DNA from: Bacteroidota bacterium
GTDB lineage: Bacteria; Bacteroidota; Bacteroidia; Cytophagales; Cyclobacteriaceae
Reading direction: 5' to 3'
NCBI GenBank assembly: GCA_947470895.1
Contig: CANIVF010000043.1
Location: forward strand, 1-35,655
Length of the DNA stretch: 35,655 nucleotides
Below the pieces are notes generated by a model. The model did not search any database. It was given only the letters and a program-made list of their open reading frames with translations, and had not been told where the DNA came from. Shown here one piece after another: positions 24,368-34,118 of this stretch; within the stretch, counting starts at the first letter, position 1, and every line of letters begins with the position of its first letter. Made by a program: the position numbers and the translations under genes.

Positions 24368-25723
24368 CTACTTCTTCAACACGTAGCACCCATACACATG
24401 ATCAATCCTTAATTGATTAAGCTTATCCTCGCCACTGAATTTATAAGATGCAGAACCATTGCTCCAGGTGTTATCTTTTACAAACTTCAGCGTATCGGGC
24501 TTATCTTCACCATTTCGTGCAGTAAGTATGTTGCCTTTATGTTCAATGATAACGGATAGATCGGTGCCGCGCCCACGACCTTTAAAAGTGCCAGTGAATC
24601 TGGTGGCGTCACCCGTGAAGCCAGATGTATTGCCTGACGTTTTTCCAAATATCCAATCTGCAATCCTGTCGCCTATTTCACTCGGACTTACAGGGCCTGC
24701 TGTATTAATCAATACCACAATACTGAGTGAATCATCCGGATAGTAGGCATTTTCAGAGAGGTATCCGAAGATGCCACCACCATGTTCCAGTTTTCTACGT
24801 CCATGTGATTCCGTTACCGTGATTCCTTTTGCATAATGTGTTAATGTGCCATCGTTGAGGGAAACAGGTGTAATAAATTCTTTGTAGTTGGCAGCGTTTA
24901 AAATCTGTCCATGGTGTAGGGCAGTGTTCCACTTAGCAAGGTCTTCCACGTTGGAGCTAAGCGATCCTGCAGCATACGGCCAGGTGTGGTCGAGGTAGGA
25001 GGCAATCTCCAGACCTTTTTCTCCCATCTGATATCCGCGTGCTTTGTTCTTGACGATGTTGCTTTCGCTGGCATAGTAGGAGTTGGTCATACCCGCTTTT
25101 TCAAACAGGTTTTTGGTTACATACGCCTCGTAAGAAAGGCCGCTCACTTTTTCAATGATGAGGCCCAGGATAAAGAAGCCGGTGTTGTTATAAATCAACG
25201 CTTCGCCAGGTTCAAAATCAAGGGGTTCTTTTTCCACGATGCGCAACAGGGTGTCGCGTTTGTGTTTCTGCTGCGCTAGATTTTCGAACATGGGAAGTTC
25301 TGTATATCCTTTGATACCTGAGGTGTGGCTGAGCAACTGTCGCACAGTTATTTTTTTTCCGCGCGTGTTGAAAGTGATGTGTTTCGTGATGTCATCATCG
25401 AGGTTAAGTTTACCTTGCTCCACCAGCTGCATCATAGCGGCACCCGTAAATTGTTTGGTCACCGAACCGATTTCAAACGTGGCGTTGTTGGGCAACGGGG
25501 TATCAAATGCGATATCGGCATAGCCATAACTTTTCAGTAACAGCGGTTGCTTATTCTTCACTACCGCAAGAGCAACACCGGCAATCTTTGCGCTGTCGAG
25601 GTACACGTGTACGAGGCTATCCACTCGCGTTTCCAGGGTTGTAGCAGGCACTGTTTGTTTTTTGGTGGTATCGCATGAGGTGAAGAGCAATGCGAGGAGG
25701 CAAGAGAGAGCAACGTATTTCAT
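24368..25723 (-). CDS. Lipoprotein serine hydrolase, class C beta-lactamase family
   Basis: A 451-residue protein with a signal peptide ending in a lipobox (LLFTSC, Cys17). The serine beta-lactamase/penicillin-binding fold spans about residues 30-350 with the active-site motifs SxxK (Ser87-Val-Thr-Lys90 in EIGSVTKQFTG), YxN (Tyr178-Asn-Asn180) and HGG (314-316, in LEHGGGIFGY, in place of KTG). A C-terminal beta domain of about 90 residues (360-451) follows, as in many family members in Bacteroidota. The group includes D-aminopeptidases, esterases and true AmpC enzymes; the HGG form is usual for esterase/peptidase-type members, so antibiotic resistance should not be assumed. It is a single gene with 376 bp of empty sequence upstream. 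Confidence 0.9.
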   Translation of the reverse strand: MKYVALSCLLALLFTSCDTTKKQTVPATTLETRVDSLVHVYLDSAKIAGVALAVVKNKQPLLLKSYGYADIAFDTPLPNNATFEIGSVTKQFTGAAMMQLVEQGKLNLDDDITKHITFNTRGKKITVRQLLSHTSGIKGYTELPMFENLAQQKHKRDTLLRIVEKEPLDFEPGEALIYNNTGFFILGLIIEKVSGLSYEAYVTKNLFEKAGMTNSYYASESNIVKNKARGYQMGEKGLEIASYLDHTWPYAAGSLSSNVEDLAKWNTALHHGQILNAANYKEFITPVSLNDGTLTHYAKGITVTESHGRRKLEHGGGIFGYLSENAYYPDDSLSIVVLINTAGPVSPSEIGDRIADWIFGKTSGNTSGFTGDATRFTGTFKGRGRGTDLSVIIEHKGNILTARNGEDKPDTLKFVKDNTWSNGSASYKFSGEDKLNQLRIDHVYGCYVLKK

Positions 25724-26099
25724 GATGGAGGTAGTTAGTGTATCAAGGTAATTAATTTAGTCTGGATTTTGCACGGTTGTTATTGCGCCCATTGCGAAGC
25801 AAGGTCTGCTTCATCGTTCAATGAATCACTTTTTCAGGGCTGCCCATCAATCTGTCATATGATTTTCCTTGCCGTGAATTCATTACAGAGGCAGTCGTTA
25901 TCTAGGAACATGGAAAAAATAATTTTATAAAAGGACTACTCACAAGCCGATGTCGCACGACCGTGGCAATTTGAAGTCATCCATCATCTAAACTCGTTGA
26001 TATGACAACAACACGACATGCGACCCCATCACCAAAGCAGAACGGCTAGTCCACTTTTCGGCTTATCGACATCGCATTTCATAGAGGATTTTTAAATGG
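25724..26099. other. Gene-free stretch of 376 bp
   Basis: I see no gene, RNA structure or repeat copy here. Only weak paired words such as GCCGATGTCG and CGACATCGC occur, which are too short to interpret. It must contain the promoter of the serine hydrolase and the end of the PAS kinase transcript. Confidence 0.5.
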
Positions 26100-29000
26100 C
26101 TAATCCTGGAATTCTTTCGGTATACTGAAGTAAAAAGTACTTCCTGTGCCTGGAGTTGATCGTGCCCAGATTTTTCCACCATGGCGTTCTACAATTTTTT
26201 TACAAATGGATAGGCCAATGCCTGTGCCGGAATATTTATCGGCATTATGCAGCCGTTGGAATACATCGAAGATTCTCTCCGCGTTGGTGCTTTCAAAGCC
26301 AATGCCGTTGTCTTTCACAGCCAGTACCCAGTCATGTTCATTTTCTATTGCATCGATACAAATTTCTGGTTTATTGCTTCCGCGATATTTGAGTGCGTTA
26401 CCGATGAGATTTTGCAAGAGTTGCACCAGTTGAGTGCGTCTGGTGTTGGGTAATACCGGCAACGGATTGCATAGGATACTGGCTTGTGCTTCCTTTATCG
26501 CTACGCGAAGAACGTTCAACACTTCATCAACCACGTCATTCATGTCGTTATCAGCCAATTCACCCGCCTTGTTTCCTGCCCGTGAATATTCCAGCAGGTC
26601 TGCAATGAGCTGCTTCATGCGGATGGCTCCATCTACGGCAAAGTAAATGTATTTTTGAGCGGTGGCATCCAATTCGCTTTTATACTCTTTTTCAAGAAGT
26701 TGAAGAAAACCGGATACCATGCGCAGCGGTTCCTGCAAGTCGTGCGAAGCTACGTAAGAAAATCGTTCAAGTTCGTTGTTTGATTCCTGTAATTCGCGAG
26801 CACGTTGTTCTAATTTATCGCTCAGGTATTTTTGCTGGGTAATGTTCTTGTCATAGCAGGCAACACCGATAATATCACCATCTTTTATGATGGGCCTTAC
26901 GGTAATTTCATGCCAGCGGTCAGTGAGTGGCGATTTAAATTCCTTTGTAAAGGATTCACCGGCAAGACCTCGATTTTGTACATCGGTAAAAAACTGCGCA
27001 TAATCCTCCGGATAGTGCCCGTTGAAGCTAAACAAATCTCCTCGTTCGAATGTTTTTCCCGATTGCGATTTAATCATATCAATCATCGCATGATTAGCCG
27101 CCAGTAATTTTAAATCCTGATCGATGCTCCACATAAAATCCTGGGTGGTATTGATCAACGTTTCTTTATCGAGGCGTTCAATTTCTTTTTTTGCTTCTTC
27201 TATTTTTTCTTTCGTGATGTCATGTGAAATGCTCAAGATACCAATGGACTTCTGCTTACTGTCAATCACGGGTGACATCAGGGCAAACAATGGAAAGACC
27301 TGATCATTTTTATTTTTTACTTTAAACTCACCCGACCAACTATTTCCTTGCTGGAGTGCCAGCTTCGCTTTTACAATTTCAGCTTGCGTCAGGGGATCCT
27401 CATAATCAAGGATTACAGTATTCTGTCCAAGTACTTCCTCCTTGGTCCATCCATACATTTTTTCGGCATGTTTGTTCCAATAGATGAACTTATCATCAAG
27501 GTCGGTAGCGATTACTGCCTCTTCCACACTGTCCAGCAGGGTGGCCTGCAGTTGAATGAATGCGTGTGCGTTTGCTTCGTTGGTTATATCACTGCTTATC
27601 CCTATGGTGCCTTTGTAGTTACCTTGCTCATCCATAATTGGGGAATTCAAGATGTAGGCAATAAACAGTTCATTGTTTTTTGTTCTCATCACGAACTCAC
27701 CACTCCAGGTTTCGCCCCGGGATAATTTCTCCATAATCGTCTTTGCTTCTGCTTGCCCATACTCAGGAACCGCTATGCCGATCATAGGTTTACCCAGCAC
27801 TTCGTCACTCGTCCAGCCATACAGCGAGGAGGCGAAATCATTCCAATAGGTGATGATGCCTTCATGGTTAACGACAATGACAGACTGCTGAATGGTATTT
27901 AACAACTTGGCTTGAAACTCCAGCTGCCGTTGGTAGTTTTCGACAAGGGTAACATCTTTGGCAATAGCACTGAGCCCAATAATTTGCCTATCATTTGTAA
28001 TGGGTGCTAAACTCGTTAAGAGTGTTTTTTCGTTTCCTTTAGCGGTGATGATGGCAGCCGTGCTATTGACAGGCTTCAGGATCATAACTTCTTTAAAATT
28101 TTTCTCGAGTATCTTTAATGATTCAGGTGTTGCGAAATAATCAAGTCTTTTGCCGATCAATTCATCCATAGGATCCTCCAACAAGTTGGCAGCACGATGA
28201 TTAGCTTCCAGGATACTTCCCTGCAGCTCCGTTGATATGATGATATCCGGAGAATTGTCGAATAATGACTTATACCGTTGTCTTGATTTTTCTATTTCAT
28301 GCTCTGAAAATTTTAATGCAGTAATATCTTGAATCGCCCCGATTAATCTTACAGGTCGTTTATTTTCATGTACGCACGTACAGGTTAGTTTTATCCATCG
28401 TTCATTCCCTTTGGCTGTGATGATTTCAAATTCTATATTAATAATCTCGCCTTTTTCAACGGCTTTTACGATGGCCTCATTGATCATGTCGCGATCCGCT
28501 TTTGACTTTGCGAATTTTAGTGCGGAGCTCATGTCAGGAACATAGTCTTCCTCAACCTCGTGAATTTCTTTCGTTACGGACGCCCAATACATCTTTTTAT
28601 GTACCAGATCATGTTCCCAACTACCAACACGGGCAAGCTGATTCGTGGTGGTAAGTAATTGCTCGGCTTTTTTTCGTTCAGTAATGTCTGCGATGGTGGA
28701 AATACTCAGCATGGTTCCATCGATGTTTTTAAAAGTATTGGAATAGATTTCGCAGGGAAATTGATGCCCGTTTTTTCTGATGCCTGTGCCTACCTCACCG
28801 TTGATCGATAGACCTTTATTTCGTTCTTTTAATTTTTTCAGGAAGATTTCATCATGAACGAAGAGTCGCACATGGTTCAGTTTTTTAAATTCATCTTTCC
28901 GGTAACCAAACATTTCGCAGGCTGCCTGGTTTGCTTCCATGAAGCCGCCTTTTGCTATGCCAATAAACATCGCGTGCGGAGAGTGGTCCATGATCGCCTT

Positions 29001-29165
29001 GTATTTTGCTTCGTTCGCAAAAATGGAATCAAGTGATTTTTTTTTCAATGTCGGGTTTTTTACCGCGCTATTTTTTTTCTTCAACAGAATTTTTGTGGTC
29101 TTTTCTTTAGGAATAACCTTTTTCTTTTTGATTGCCTCCAGCCTGGCAATTTTTTTCTTTTTCAT
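26100..29165 (-). CDS. Six-PAS sensor histidine kinase
   Basis: A 1021-residue soluble kinase. The first 44 residues hold about 18 lysines (MKKKKIARLEAIKKKK and so on). Six PAS units follow, about 48-170, 171-285 (PAS_3, KGNERWIKLT), 290-405, 410-535, 536-660 and 668-785; the fourth and fifth share the YGWT.EVLG and GETWSGEF-type wording and look like a recent duplication. HisKA has His808 in SYVASHDLQEPLRMV. HATPase_c carries QNLIGNALKYRG, DNGIGFE and GTGIGLSICKKIVERHGG, the phytochrome-like kinase type. No membrane segment and no receiver domain. It is a paralogue of the sensor at 1-1398. No response regulator lies beside it. Confidence 0.93.
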   Translation of the reverse strand: MKKKKIARLEAIKKKKVIPKEKTTKILLKKKNSAVKNPTLKKKSLDSIFANEAKYKAIMDHSPHAMFIGIAKGGFMEANQAACEMFGYRKDEFKKLNHVRLFVHDEIFLKKLKERNKGLSINGEVGTGIRKNGHQFPCEIYSNTFKNIDGTMLSISTIADITERKKAEQLLTTTNQLARVGSWEHDLVHKKMYWASVTKEIHEVEEDYVPDMSSALKFAKSKADRDMINEAIVKAVEKGEIINIEFEIITAKGNERWIKLTCTCVHENKRPVRLIGAIQDITALKFSEHEIEKSRQRYKSLFDNSPDIIISTELQGSILEANHRAANLLEDPMDELIGKRLDYFATPESLKILEKNFKEVMILKPVNSTAAIITAKGNEKTLLTSLAPITNDRQIIGLSAIAKDVTLVENYQRQLEFQAKLLNTIQQSVIVVNHEGIITYWNDFASSLYGWTSDEVLGKPMIGIAVPEYGQAEAKTIMEKLSRGETWSGEFVMRTKNNELFIAYILNSPIMDEQGNYKGTIGISSDITNEANAHAFIQLQATLLDSVEEAVIATDLDDKFIYWNKHAEKMYGWTKEEVLGQNTVILDYEDPLTQAEIVKAKLALQQGNSWSGEFKVKNKNDQVFPLFALMSPVIDSKQKSIGILSISHDITKEKIEEAKKEIERLDKETLINTTQDFMWSIDQDLKLLAANHAMIDMIKSQSGKTFERGDLFSFNGHYPEDYAQFFTDVQNRGLAGESFTKEFKSPLTDRWHEITVRPIIKDGDIIGVACYDKNITQQKYLSDKLEQRARELQESNNELERFSYVASHDLQEPLRMVSGFLQLLEKEYKSELDATAQKYIYFAVDGAIRMKQLIADLLEYSRAGNKAGELADNDMNDVVDEVLNVLRVAIKEAQASILCNPLPVLPNTRRTQLVQLLQNLIGNALKYRGSNKPEICIDAIENEHDWVLAVKDNGIGFESTNAERIFDVFQRLHNADKYSGTGIGLSICKKIVERHGGKIWARSTPGTGSTFYFSIPKEFQD

Positions 29166-29224
29166 TAGATATCTCCTGTTTATCTAAGTAAGTAATAGAT
29201 AGGCAACAACCGTATATTTCAGAA

Positions 29225-29268
29225 TAAAACTATGCGCTTCATGTCTTATATTTTATGATTAAAGTCAT
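29225..29268 (-). promoter_or_regulatory. Candidate promoter/operator region of the six-PAS kinase
   Basis: On the minus strand: ATGACTTTAATCAT (29268-29255), 13 bases, TGAAGCGC (29241-29234), one base, then TAGTTTTA (29232-29225), one mismatch from the -7 consensus. The same elements in the same order occur before the paralogue at 1398 (1475-1511). The leader to the ATG at 29165 would be about 55 nt. Confidence 0.4.
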
Positions 29269-29366
29269 GATATGTATTTATTATTAATATCGAAGTCACG
29301 GACATGATTCATACAGTTTCTTTTCAACAGCATGATGATTTTTTCCAAGTCTGGTGCTTAAGTAGA

Positions 29367-30668
29367 TCACTTAATAAGCTGCACCCGTTGATTGATCGGA
29401 TAGACCCACTCCACACCACGCTCTGTAACAAGAGCATCATCCTCCAGCGGTATGCGCAATTTACTGCCCCATTCGGGTATTGCTGTGTAAGCAAACAACT
29501 CGATGGAAAGTAAGTTGGTAGGCTTCACCACATAAGTAAGTTGTACAGGATTAAAGAACGCAATGGAAGGCCCGGTGCCATGCCCCCAATCGCCCACGGA
29601 GTGGCATCCGATAACCACATCGGTTTTGTTCTGATCGGTGCCGGGTTTATTAAACTCGATATTCACATAGCCAGCATCCGCCAGCGCTTTGAAAATATTG
29701 GTTTCATTTTGTTTTGCAGTGATCCCCGGCTTAATCGTGCTCTTAACAACTTCTCTCACTTTCACAGCCTGATCAAAAGCATGTTGTATACTTTTCGGAA
29801 CTTCCTTTTCACCTTCCTTCAACACATACGCCATTCGTTTCATATCGGTATAGAAGTTCATGAGCCCGACACCCCAATCGAGCATCAGAATATCTCCGCG
29901 TTGAATGATCCGATCGCTCGAAGTGGCTTCAATTCCTTTAACTCCCGTTACATAAACGGAGGGCATGCCGAATGATGATTGCAGATTATTTTTAAACAGT
30001 TGTTCTTTCATCCACCACGCCACCTCTTCCAGGGTGGTGACACCCGGAGTAATAACTTCATTGGACAGAGCACGTTCGGCAAGCTGGTATGAAAAATTTC
30101 CTGCCTCTGCGAATACGGCAATTTCGCTGGCTACATGCCGCGAGCGGAAATCGGATACCAGCTTCTCGGCCGACACAAATCGTGTTTCATATTTCTTTCC
30201 CAGAATTTCGGCCAACTCCATCCGGCCTGTATAAGACATACCATCGGCACCGCCTATGTCTTTCGACATATTTAATCCAATGCGCTTGGGGTCGCGCTTA
30301 GCCACAAAATCTTTTAGCTCAGCTTCAGTTCCAAAATAATCGTAGGCTTTTGTTTCTTCGAGCAGATAGCCTTCAATGCCTAACACTGATCGTTCAATAC
30401 GCGGCAGACCAGTGTCGGTAAAAATATAGTATCCGTTGTGCAAGACGTAGCCTTCGCCTAGTTCCGCATATAAGGGATCAAAGTTTCCTTCACGATTCAT
30501 GATAATCCACATATCGATCTTGTTTTCCCTCATCACCTCGGGTAAGACCAGATCGAATTTATCGAGCCGTATTTGGTTGGTGATGCGCCACCTGCGGAAC
30601 GACTCCTGTGCAAAAACAGAAGTTTGCAGCAATAGCAAAGCGATGAGGATAAATACTTTTCTTTTCAT
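29367..30668 (-). CDS. Secreted M24-family metallopeptidase (Xaa-Pro aminopeptidase-like)
   Basis: A 433-residue exported protein with a signal peptide (MKRKVFILIALLLLQTSVFA, cut before Gln21). The N-terminal creatinase-like domain is about 30-175 and the pita-bread catalytic domain about 180-425. All five metal ligands of family M24 are visible: Asp264 and Asp275 (LDWGVGLMNFYTDMKR), His363 (DWGHGTGPS), Glu390 (LLSIELFAY) and Glu409 (IPLEDDALVTERG). It therefore probably releases N-terminal residues before proline or a similar dipeptide substrate, in the periplasm or outside. The gene is divergent from the flavin reductase-like gene, with 119 bp between the start codons. Confidence 0.9.
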   Translation of the reverse strand: MKRKVFILIALLLLQTSVFAQESFRRWRITNQIRLDKFDLVLPEVMRENKIDMWIIMNREGNFDPLYAELGEGYVLHNGYYIFTDTGLPRIERSVLGIEGYLLEETKAYDYFGTEAELKDFVAKRDPKRIGLNMSKDIGGADGMSYTGRMELAEILGKKYETRFVSAEKLVSDFRSRHVASEIAVFAEAGNFSYQLAERALSNEVITPGVTTLEEVAWWMKEQLFKNNLQSSFGMPSVYVTGVKGIEATSSDRIIQRGDILMLDWGVGLMNFYTDMKRMAYVLKEGEKEVPKSIQHAFDQAVKVREVVKSTIKPGITAKQNETNIFKALADAGYVNIEFNKPGTDQNKTDVVIGCHSVGDWGHGTGPSIAFFNPVQLTYVVKPTNLLSIELFAYTAIPEWGSKLRIPLEDDALVTERGVEWVYPINQRVQLIK

Positions 30669-30787
30669 GGATGGATTTGATAAAAACTTATTGGAAGATA
30701 CGTTTCAAACCATCATCGGACAACCCATTTTATAAGGATGGTATCGCTTGCGAAATAACCTTTTTGAGCTTTTTTTGTTAACCATTT

Positions 30788-31426
30788 ATGAACCTCATTT
30801 CATCTTTTTCGATTCAATCCTGGGAACGGTTCTACCGAGCCAATTTTATTAATAGTCTCACAGGTTTTAAATCACTAAGTCTGATTGGCACTGTAAATGC
30901 CGAAGGGCAAACCAACCTGGGAGTGTTCAGCAGCATTGTGCACATCGGTTCTGATCCGGCACTGGTAGGGTATATTAACCGGCCAACGAAAGCAGCTCCG
31001 CACACGCTGGCCAACATTCAGGCAACGGGTGTTTACACGATCAATCATATCCATCCTGCTTTTTTAGAGCGAGCACACCAATCAAGTGCTAAATATCCTG
31101 ATCAGGTAAGTGAATTTGAAGAGGTGGGCTTAACTCCTGAGTTTATTGAAAATAGCAGAGCACCGTTTGTGAAAGAAAGCAGGGTGAAGTATGCGTTGTC
31201 TCTAAAAGAGATTATTCCCATCACGTTAAACAACACGTTTTTGGTAATCGGAGAGATACAACACGTAAAACTGGAAGATGATATTTTGATGAGGGATGGC
31301 TTTCTTTCCCTCGAAAAAGCAGCGTCAGTTTGCAGCAATGGCACAGATGCATATTATTCAACGCAACTGATTGATCGATACGAATATGCCAGGCCGGGTA
31401 TTGCCGCGAGGAAGTTGGTGACCTGA
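30788..31426 (+). CDS. Flavin reductase-like FMN-binding protein
   Basis: A 212-residue protein of the split-barrel flavin-binding fold (flavin reductase domain-containing family). The core is about residues 20-175: FKSLSLIGTVNAEGQTNLGV, FSSIVHIGSDPALVGYINRP and ATGVYTINHI are the strands and loop that hold the flavin phosphate and ring in this family, and FLVIGEIQHVKLED is the later strand pair. No signal peptide, so cytoplasmic. Members reduce free flavin with NAD(P)H or act as small flavoproteins; which applies here is not visible. It is a single gene divergent from the peptidase and followed by the 7TM-DISM kinase after 130 bp on the same strand. Confidence 0.87.
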   Translation: MNLISSFSIQSWERFYRANFINSLTGFKSLSLIGTVNAEGQTNLGVFSSIVHIGSDPALVGYINRPTKAAPHTLANIQATGVYTINHIHPAFLERAHQSSAKYPDQVSEFEEVGLTPEFIENSRAPFVKESRVKYALSLKEIIPITLNNTFLVIGEIQHVKLEDDILMRDGFLSLEKAASVCSNGTDAYYSTQLIDRYEYARPGIAARKLVT

Positions 31427-31556
31427 TTCTAAACCGACTTAAATATTGTTCAGCGTTGCCTTGTTTTAAATAGGGCAGATATTTAAGCATATCAGGCACA
31501 AACTGCCGCACCTGTTTGTTGGTCATCTTTTATTGAATTCTGCTTGATTTGTTTCT

Positions 31557-33536
31557 ATGAAAATCTTAAAATTAGGTATCGTTATTTTTGCATTGCTACT
31601 ATCATTACCAGCTTCCTGGCCAGCCAATCCGCAGGAAAAGCAGTTCTCGATTCAGTTGTCAAGCAATGCCACCTATCTGGTGGACACTACAAAACTTCTT
31701 TCCATAGATACAATCACTTCACCCACAATTCAAGGCCGGTTTTCATCCGAAGTACCAGCATCTGCTGATGCGTTCATCTGGATTAAATTGGCTATTCCTG
31801 CTGAGGTGCCTGTGGGCTCTTATTGTTTTTATATTCTGGATACGGAGTATAAAGAAATCTACTTCAAGGAAAATACTCAATGGCAGGCCGGAAAGAATGG
31901 GGCCTTGATGCCTCCTGCGGAGCGATCGGTGCCACAGAATCCACGATATCTTTGTTTTGGATATGCAAAGGAACAACCTTTTGTTTATTTAAAAGTGACT
32001 TCCTCCGAACAATTAACTAATCTCTTGAAAGGCATTGTACTGGAAACCAAAGTATATTCACTAGCTGAAGCAGCGAAAAACACGAATCTCTCATTCCGGT
32101 TAACCGGAGCCATGCTCATGGTTATCCTCTGCAGCCTGGCCTTTTATGTGTTAAACCGCGACACCGGTTTTTTACTTTTTGCTGTGTTCCTCATGTTGTT
32201 CTATGTGATGGTGAATAAGGTTTTTTTGACCTACCTGTGGGGCGATCATTGGCCTTTCTTTTTTTTAAACCCCTATATCAATCAGGTGTTTTTCATATTG
32301 ACTCCACTCTCCCTGCTGGTGTTTGCCAGGTCATACTTTGTGATTAGGCAGCAGTCTATTTTTTGGAAGCGGATTTTTAATGGTGCGCTACTGCTCTCTC
32401 TGGTTTGTTTCAGCACACTTGCCATGAGCGAATCCATTAATTCAACCTTAATTTTACTTTACAACGTGATGGTCGCGTTGATTATTTCCTGGTATGCTTC
32501 GATCGCTTACTTTAAATTAAATTATCAGCCATCGTTGTATTTTTTACTTGGTTTCCTGGTGCCGTTGGTCGCCATCGTCATGATTGTATTGAATTATTTT
32601 GGCGTGTGGTCCATCGCTAATCTTAACCTGGTGGCAGATTTTTCGGTACTTACACTAAGCCTTATTTTAGCAATTGGTGTAATGCAACGTTTTCGACAAA
32701 CACAAGCCGATTTACTTGAAGTAACCAAGGTCAACATGATGAAAGAGCACGAGACGCAGATGTTTAAGTTGAAAAATTCTGAGCTGATCACACATAATGA
32801 AGTTATTGAAGCTCAACGGAGGCAAATTGAGGATCAGGCAACCACCTTGAAAGAGGTAAATGGCACGAAAGATAAATTACTCACGATCGTATCGCATGAT
32901 CTGATCGGTCCGGTCAACAATCTTCGGTTCATCATCAGCCAGTTAAGCGAGCGCCAAATGACAGCCGATGAGTTTCATTCGCTTTCTGAACGGCTAAAAA
33001 AAGATGTTGAAAATTCGCATACCATTTTACATAATGTATTGAAATGGACGGAAACACATCGCGAGGGTATTGTCACACATCCTTCCCACTTCGACATCAG
33101 GAAACTGGTTTATGAGGTGATCGAGTTTGTCAATCCTCAATCGAAGGCAAAAAAAATAAGCATTGAAGTTATACCTCACCCCGAAACGCAAGTATATGCC
33201 GACCATGATCAGGTGCATATTATTCTACGTAATTTCTTAACCAATGCGATTAAGTTTGGAAAGGAAGGAAGCAGGGTTTTTGTGAACGTATGGACAGACG
33301 ATGCACAGGTCATGGTGAGTGTCGAAGATCAGGGAGTAGGCATGGCACCTGAAGTCATAGAAAAGATTATTCATGATAGTAAAATATCAAGCACGCCAGG
33401 AACGCTGGGCGAAAAGGGTACCGGGTTGGGGCTCCTGCTCTGTAAAGAATTTATTTCTAAAAACAACGGGCAATTTTATATTGAAAGCAAGGAGAATAAC
33501 GGTACAAAAGTTTCTTTCTCGCTAAAGAAATCATAA
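31557..33536 (+). CDS. 7TM-DISM sensor histidine kinase
   Basis: A 659-residue kinase. A signal peptide (1-23) leads to a periplasmic beta-rich domain of the 7TMR-DISMED2 type (about 30-175), seven membrane helices (about 182-385, 7TMR-DISM_7TM), a coiled coil (about 386-438), HisKA with His447 in TIVSHDLIGPVNNLR, and HATPase_c with RNFLTNAIKFGKEG, EDQGVGMAPE and GEKGTGLGLLLCKEF. DISMED2 domains are thought to bind carbohydrate-like ligands; this is family knowledge, not shown here. The DLIGPVN H-box is of the type common in Bacteroidota. The gene is followed after 15 bp by a small membrane protein, so they form an operon. No response regulator is present nearby. Confidence 0.92.
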   Translation: MKILKLGIVIFALLLSLPASWPANPQEKQFSIQLSSNATYLVDTTKLLSIDTITSPTIQGRFSSEVPASADAFIWIKLAIPAEVPVGSYCFYILDTEYKEIYFKENTQWQAGKNGALMPPAERSVPQNPRYLCFGYAKEQPFVYLKVTSSEQLTNLLKGIVLETKVYSLAEAAKNTNLSFRLTGAMLMVILCSLAFYVLNRDTGFLLFAVFLMLFYVMVNKVFLTYLWGDHWPFFFLNPYINQVFFILTPLSLLVFARSYFVIRQQSIFWKRIFNGALLLSLVCFSTLAMSESINSTLILLYNVMVALIISWYASIAYFKLNYQPSLYFLLGFLVPLVAIVMIVLNYFGVWSIANLNLVADFSVLTLSLILAIGVMQRFRQTQADLLEVTKVNMMKEHETQMFKLKNSELITHNEVIEAQRRQIEDQATTLKEVNGTKDKLLTIVSHDLIGPVNNLRFIISQLSERQMTADEFHSLSERLKKDVENSHTILHNVLKWTETHREGIVTHPSHFDIRKLVYEVIEFVNPQSKAKKISIEVIPHPETQVYADHDQVHIILRNFLTNAIKFGKEGSRVFVNVWTDDAQVMVSVEDQGVGMAPEVIEKIIHDSKISSTPGTLGEKGTGLGLLLCKEFISKNNGQFYIESKENNGTKVSFSLKKS

Positions 33537-33551
33537 TGCTGGATAATACTC

Positions 33552-34118
33552 ATGAGAGATTTATTTAAAAAATATATTCAGGGAAAAAGAGTGATGATCA
33601 TTTTTGCGTTCACGAACCTGGTTTATCTTGTTATGCTGCTCATCACCATTCCTCACGTAATGCATTACAGCCATGGCATGGATTTATTTGATATGATGCC
33701 CGCAGGTTATGATGCCGGGTATGCACACACTTTATTGAATGCTTTAGGTGCCGATGGAAGAAATGCATACATGCAGATCCAATTGCCAGTCGATATGATT
33801 TATCCTTTTCTTTTTGGATTGACTTACAGCCTGATGCTTGCCTATTTTTTATATAAACTCTCCTGGATTGATAAACCCATATTCGTTATGGTGTTCTTCC
33901 CCATAGTGACTGCACTTTTTGATTATGCCGAGAACATTGGAATCTTCTCCATGCTTCACGCATATCCAGATTTTTCAACACGTACGGCTGCTGCCCTCAG
34001 TTTGTTAACGATAATCAAAAGTGCGTTATCAACCGTTTCGTTTTTGATGTTGCTGAGTTTGGTGGTTATCTTTTTAGTTCGCAGAATGAAATCGCTGACT
34101 ATGCATTATAGACAGTAG
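33552..34118 (+). CDS. Small polytopic membrane protein of unknown function
   Basis: A 188-residue protein with four likely membrane helices (about 14-33, 82-102, 108-125, 150-172). The loop between the first and second helices (about 34-80) carries MDLFDMMPAGYDAGYAHTLL and a GADGRNAYMQIQLPVD stretch and should lie outside the cytoplasm. It ends in a basic tail (RRMKSLTMHYRQ). I do not recognise a named family. It starts 15 bp after the 7TM-DISM kinase and is surely cotranscribed, so it may be an accessory, sensor or target of that kinase. Its last 20 bp overlap the end of the convergent kinase gene on the other strand. Confidence 0.8.
   Translation: MRDLFKKYIQGKRVMIIFAFTNLVYLVMLLITIPHVMHYSHGMDLFDMMPAGYDAGYAHTLLNALGADGRNAYMQIQLPVDMIYPFLFGLTYSLMLAYFLYKLSWIDKPIFVMVFFPIVTALFDYAENIGIFSMLHAYPDFSTRTAAALSLLTIIKSALSTVSFLMLLSLVVIFLVRRMKSLTMHYRQ

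Noticed and set aside
24368-25723. Reading the serine hydrolase as an antibiotic resistance beta-lactamase
   Set aside because: The third motif is HGG rather than KTG and the lipoprotein with C-terminal beta domain resembles general esterase/peptidase relatives, so resistance is not supported.
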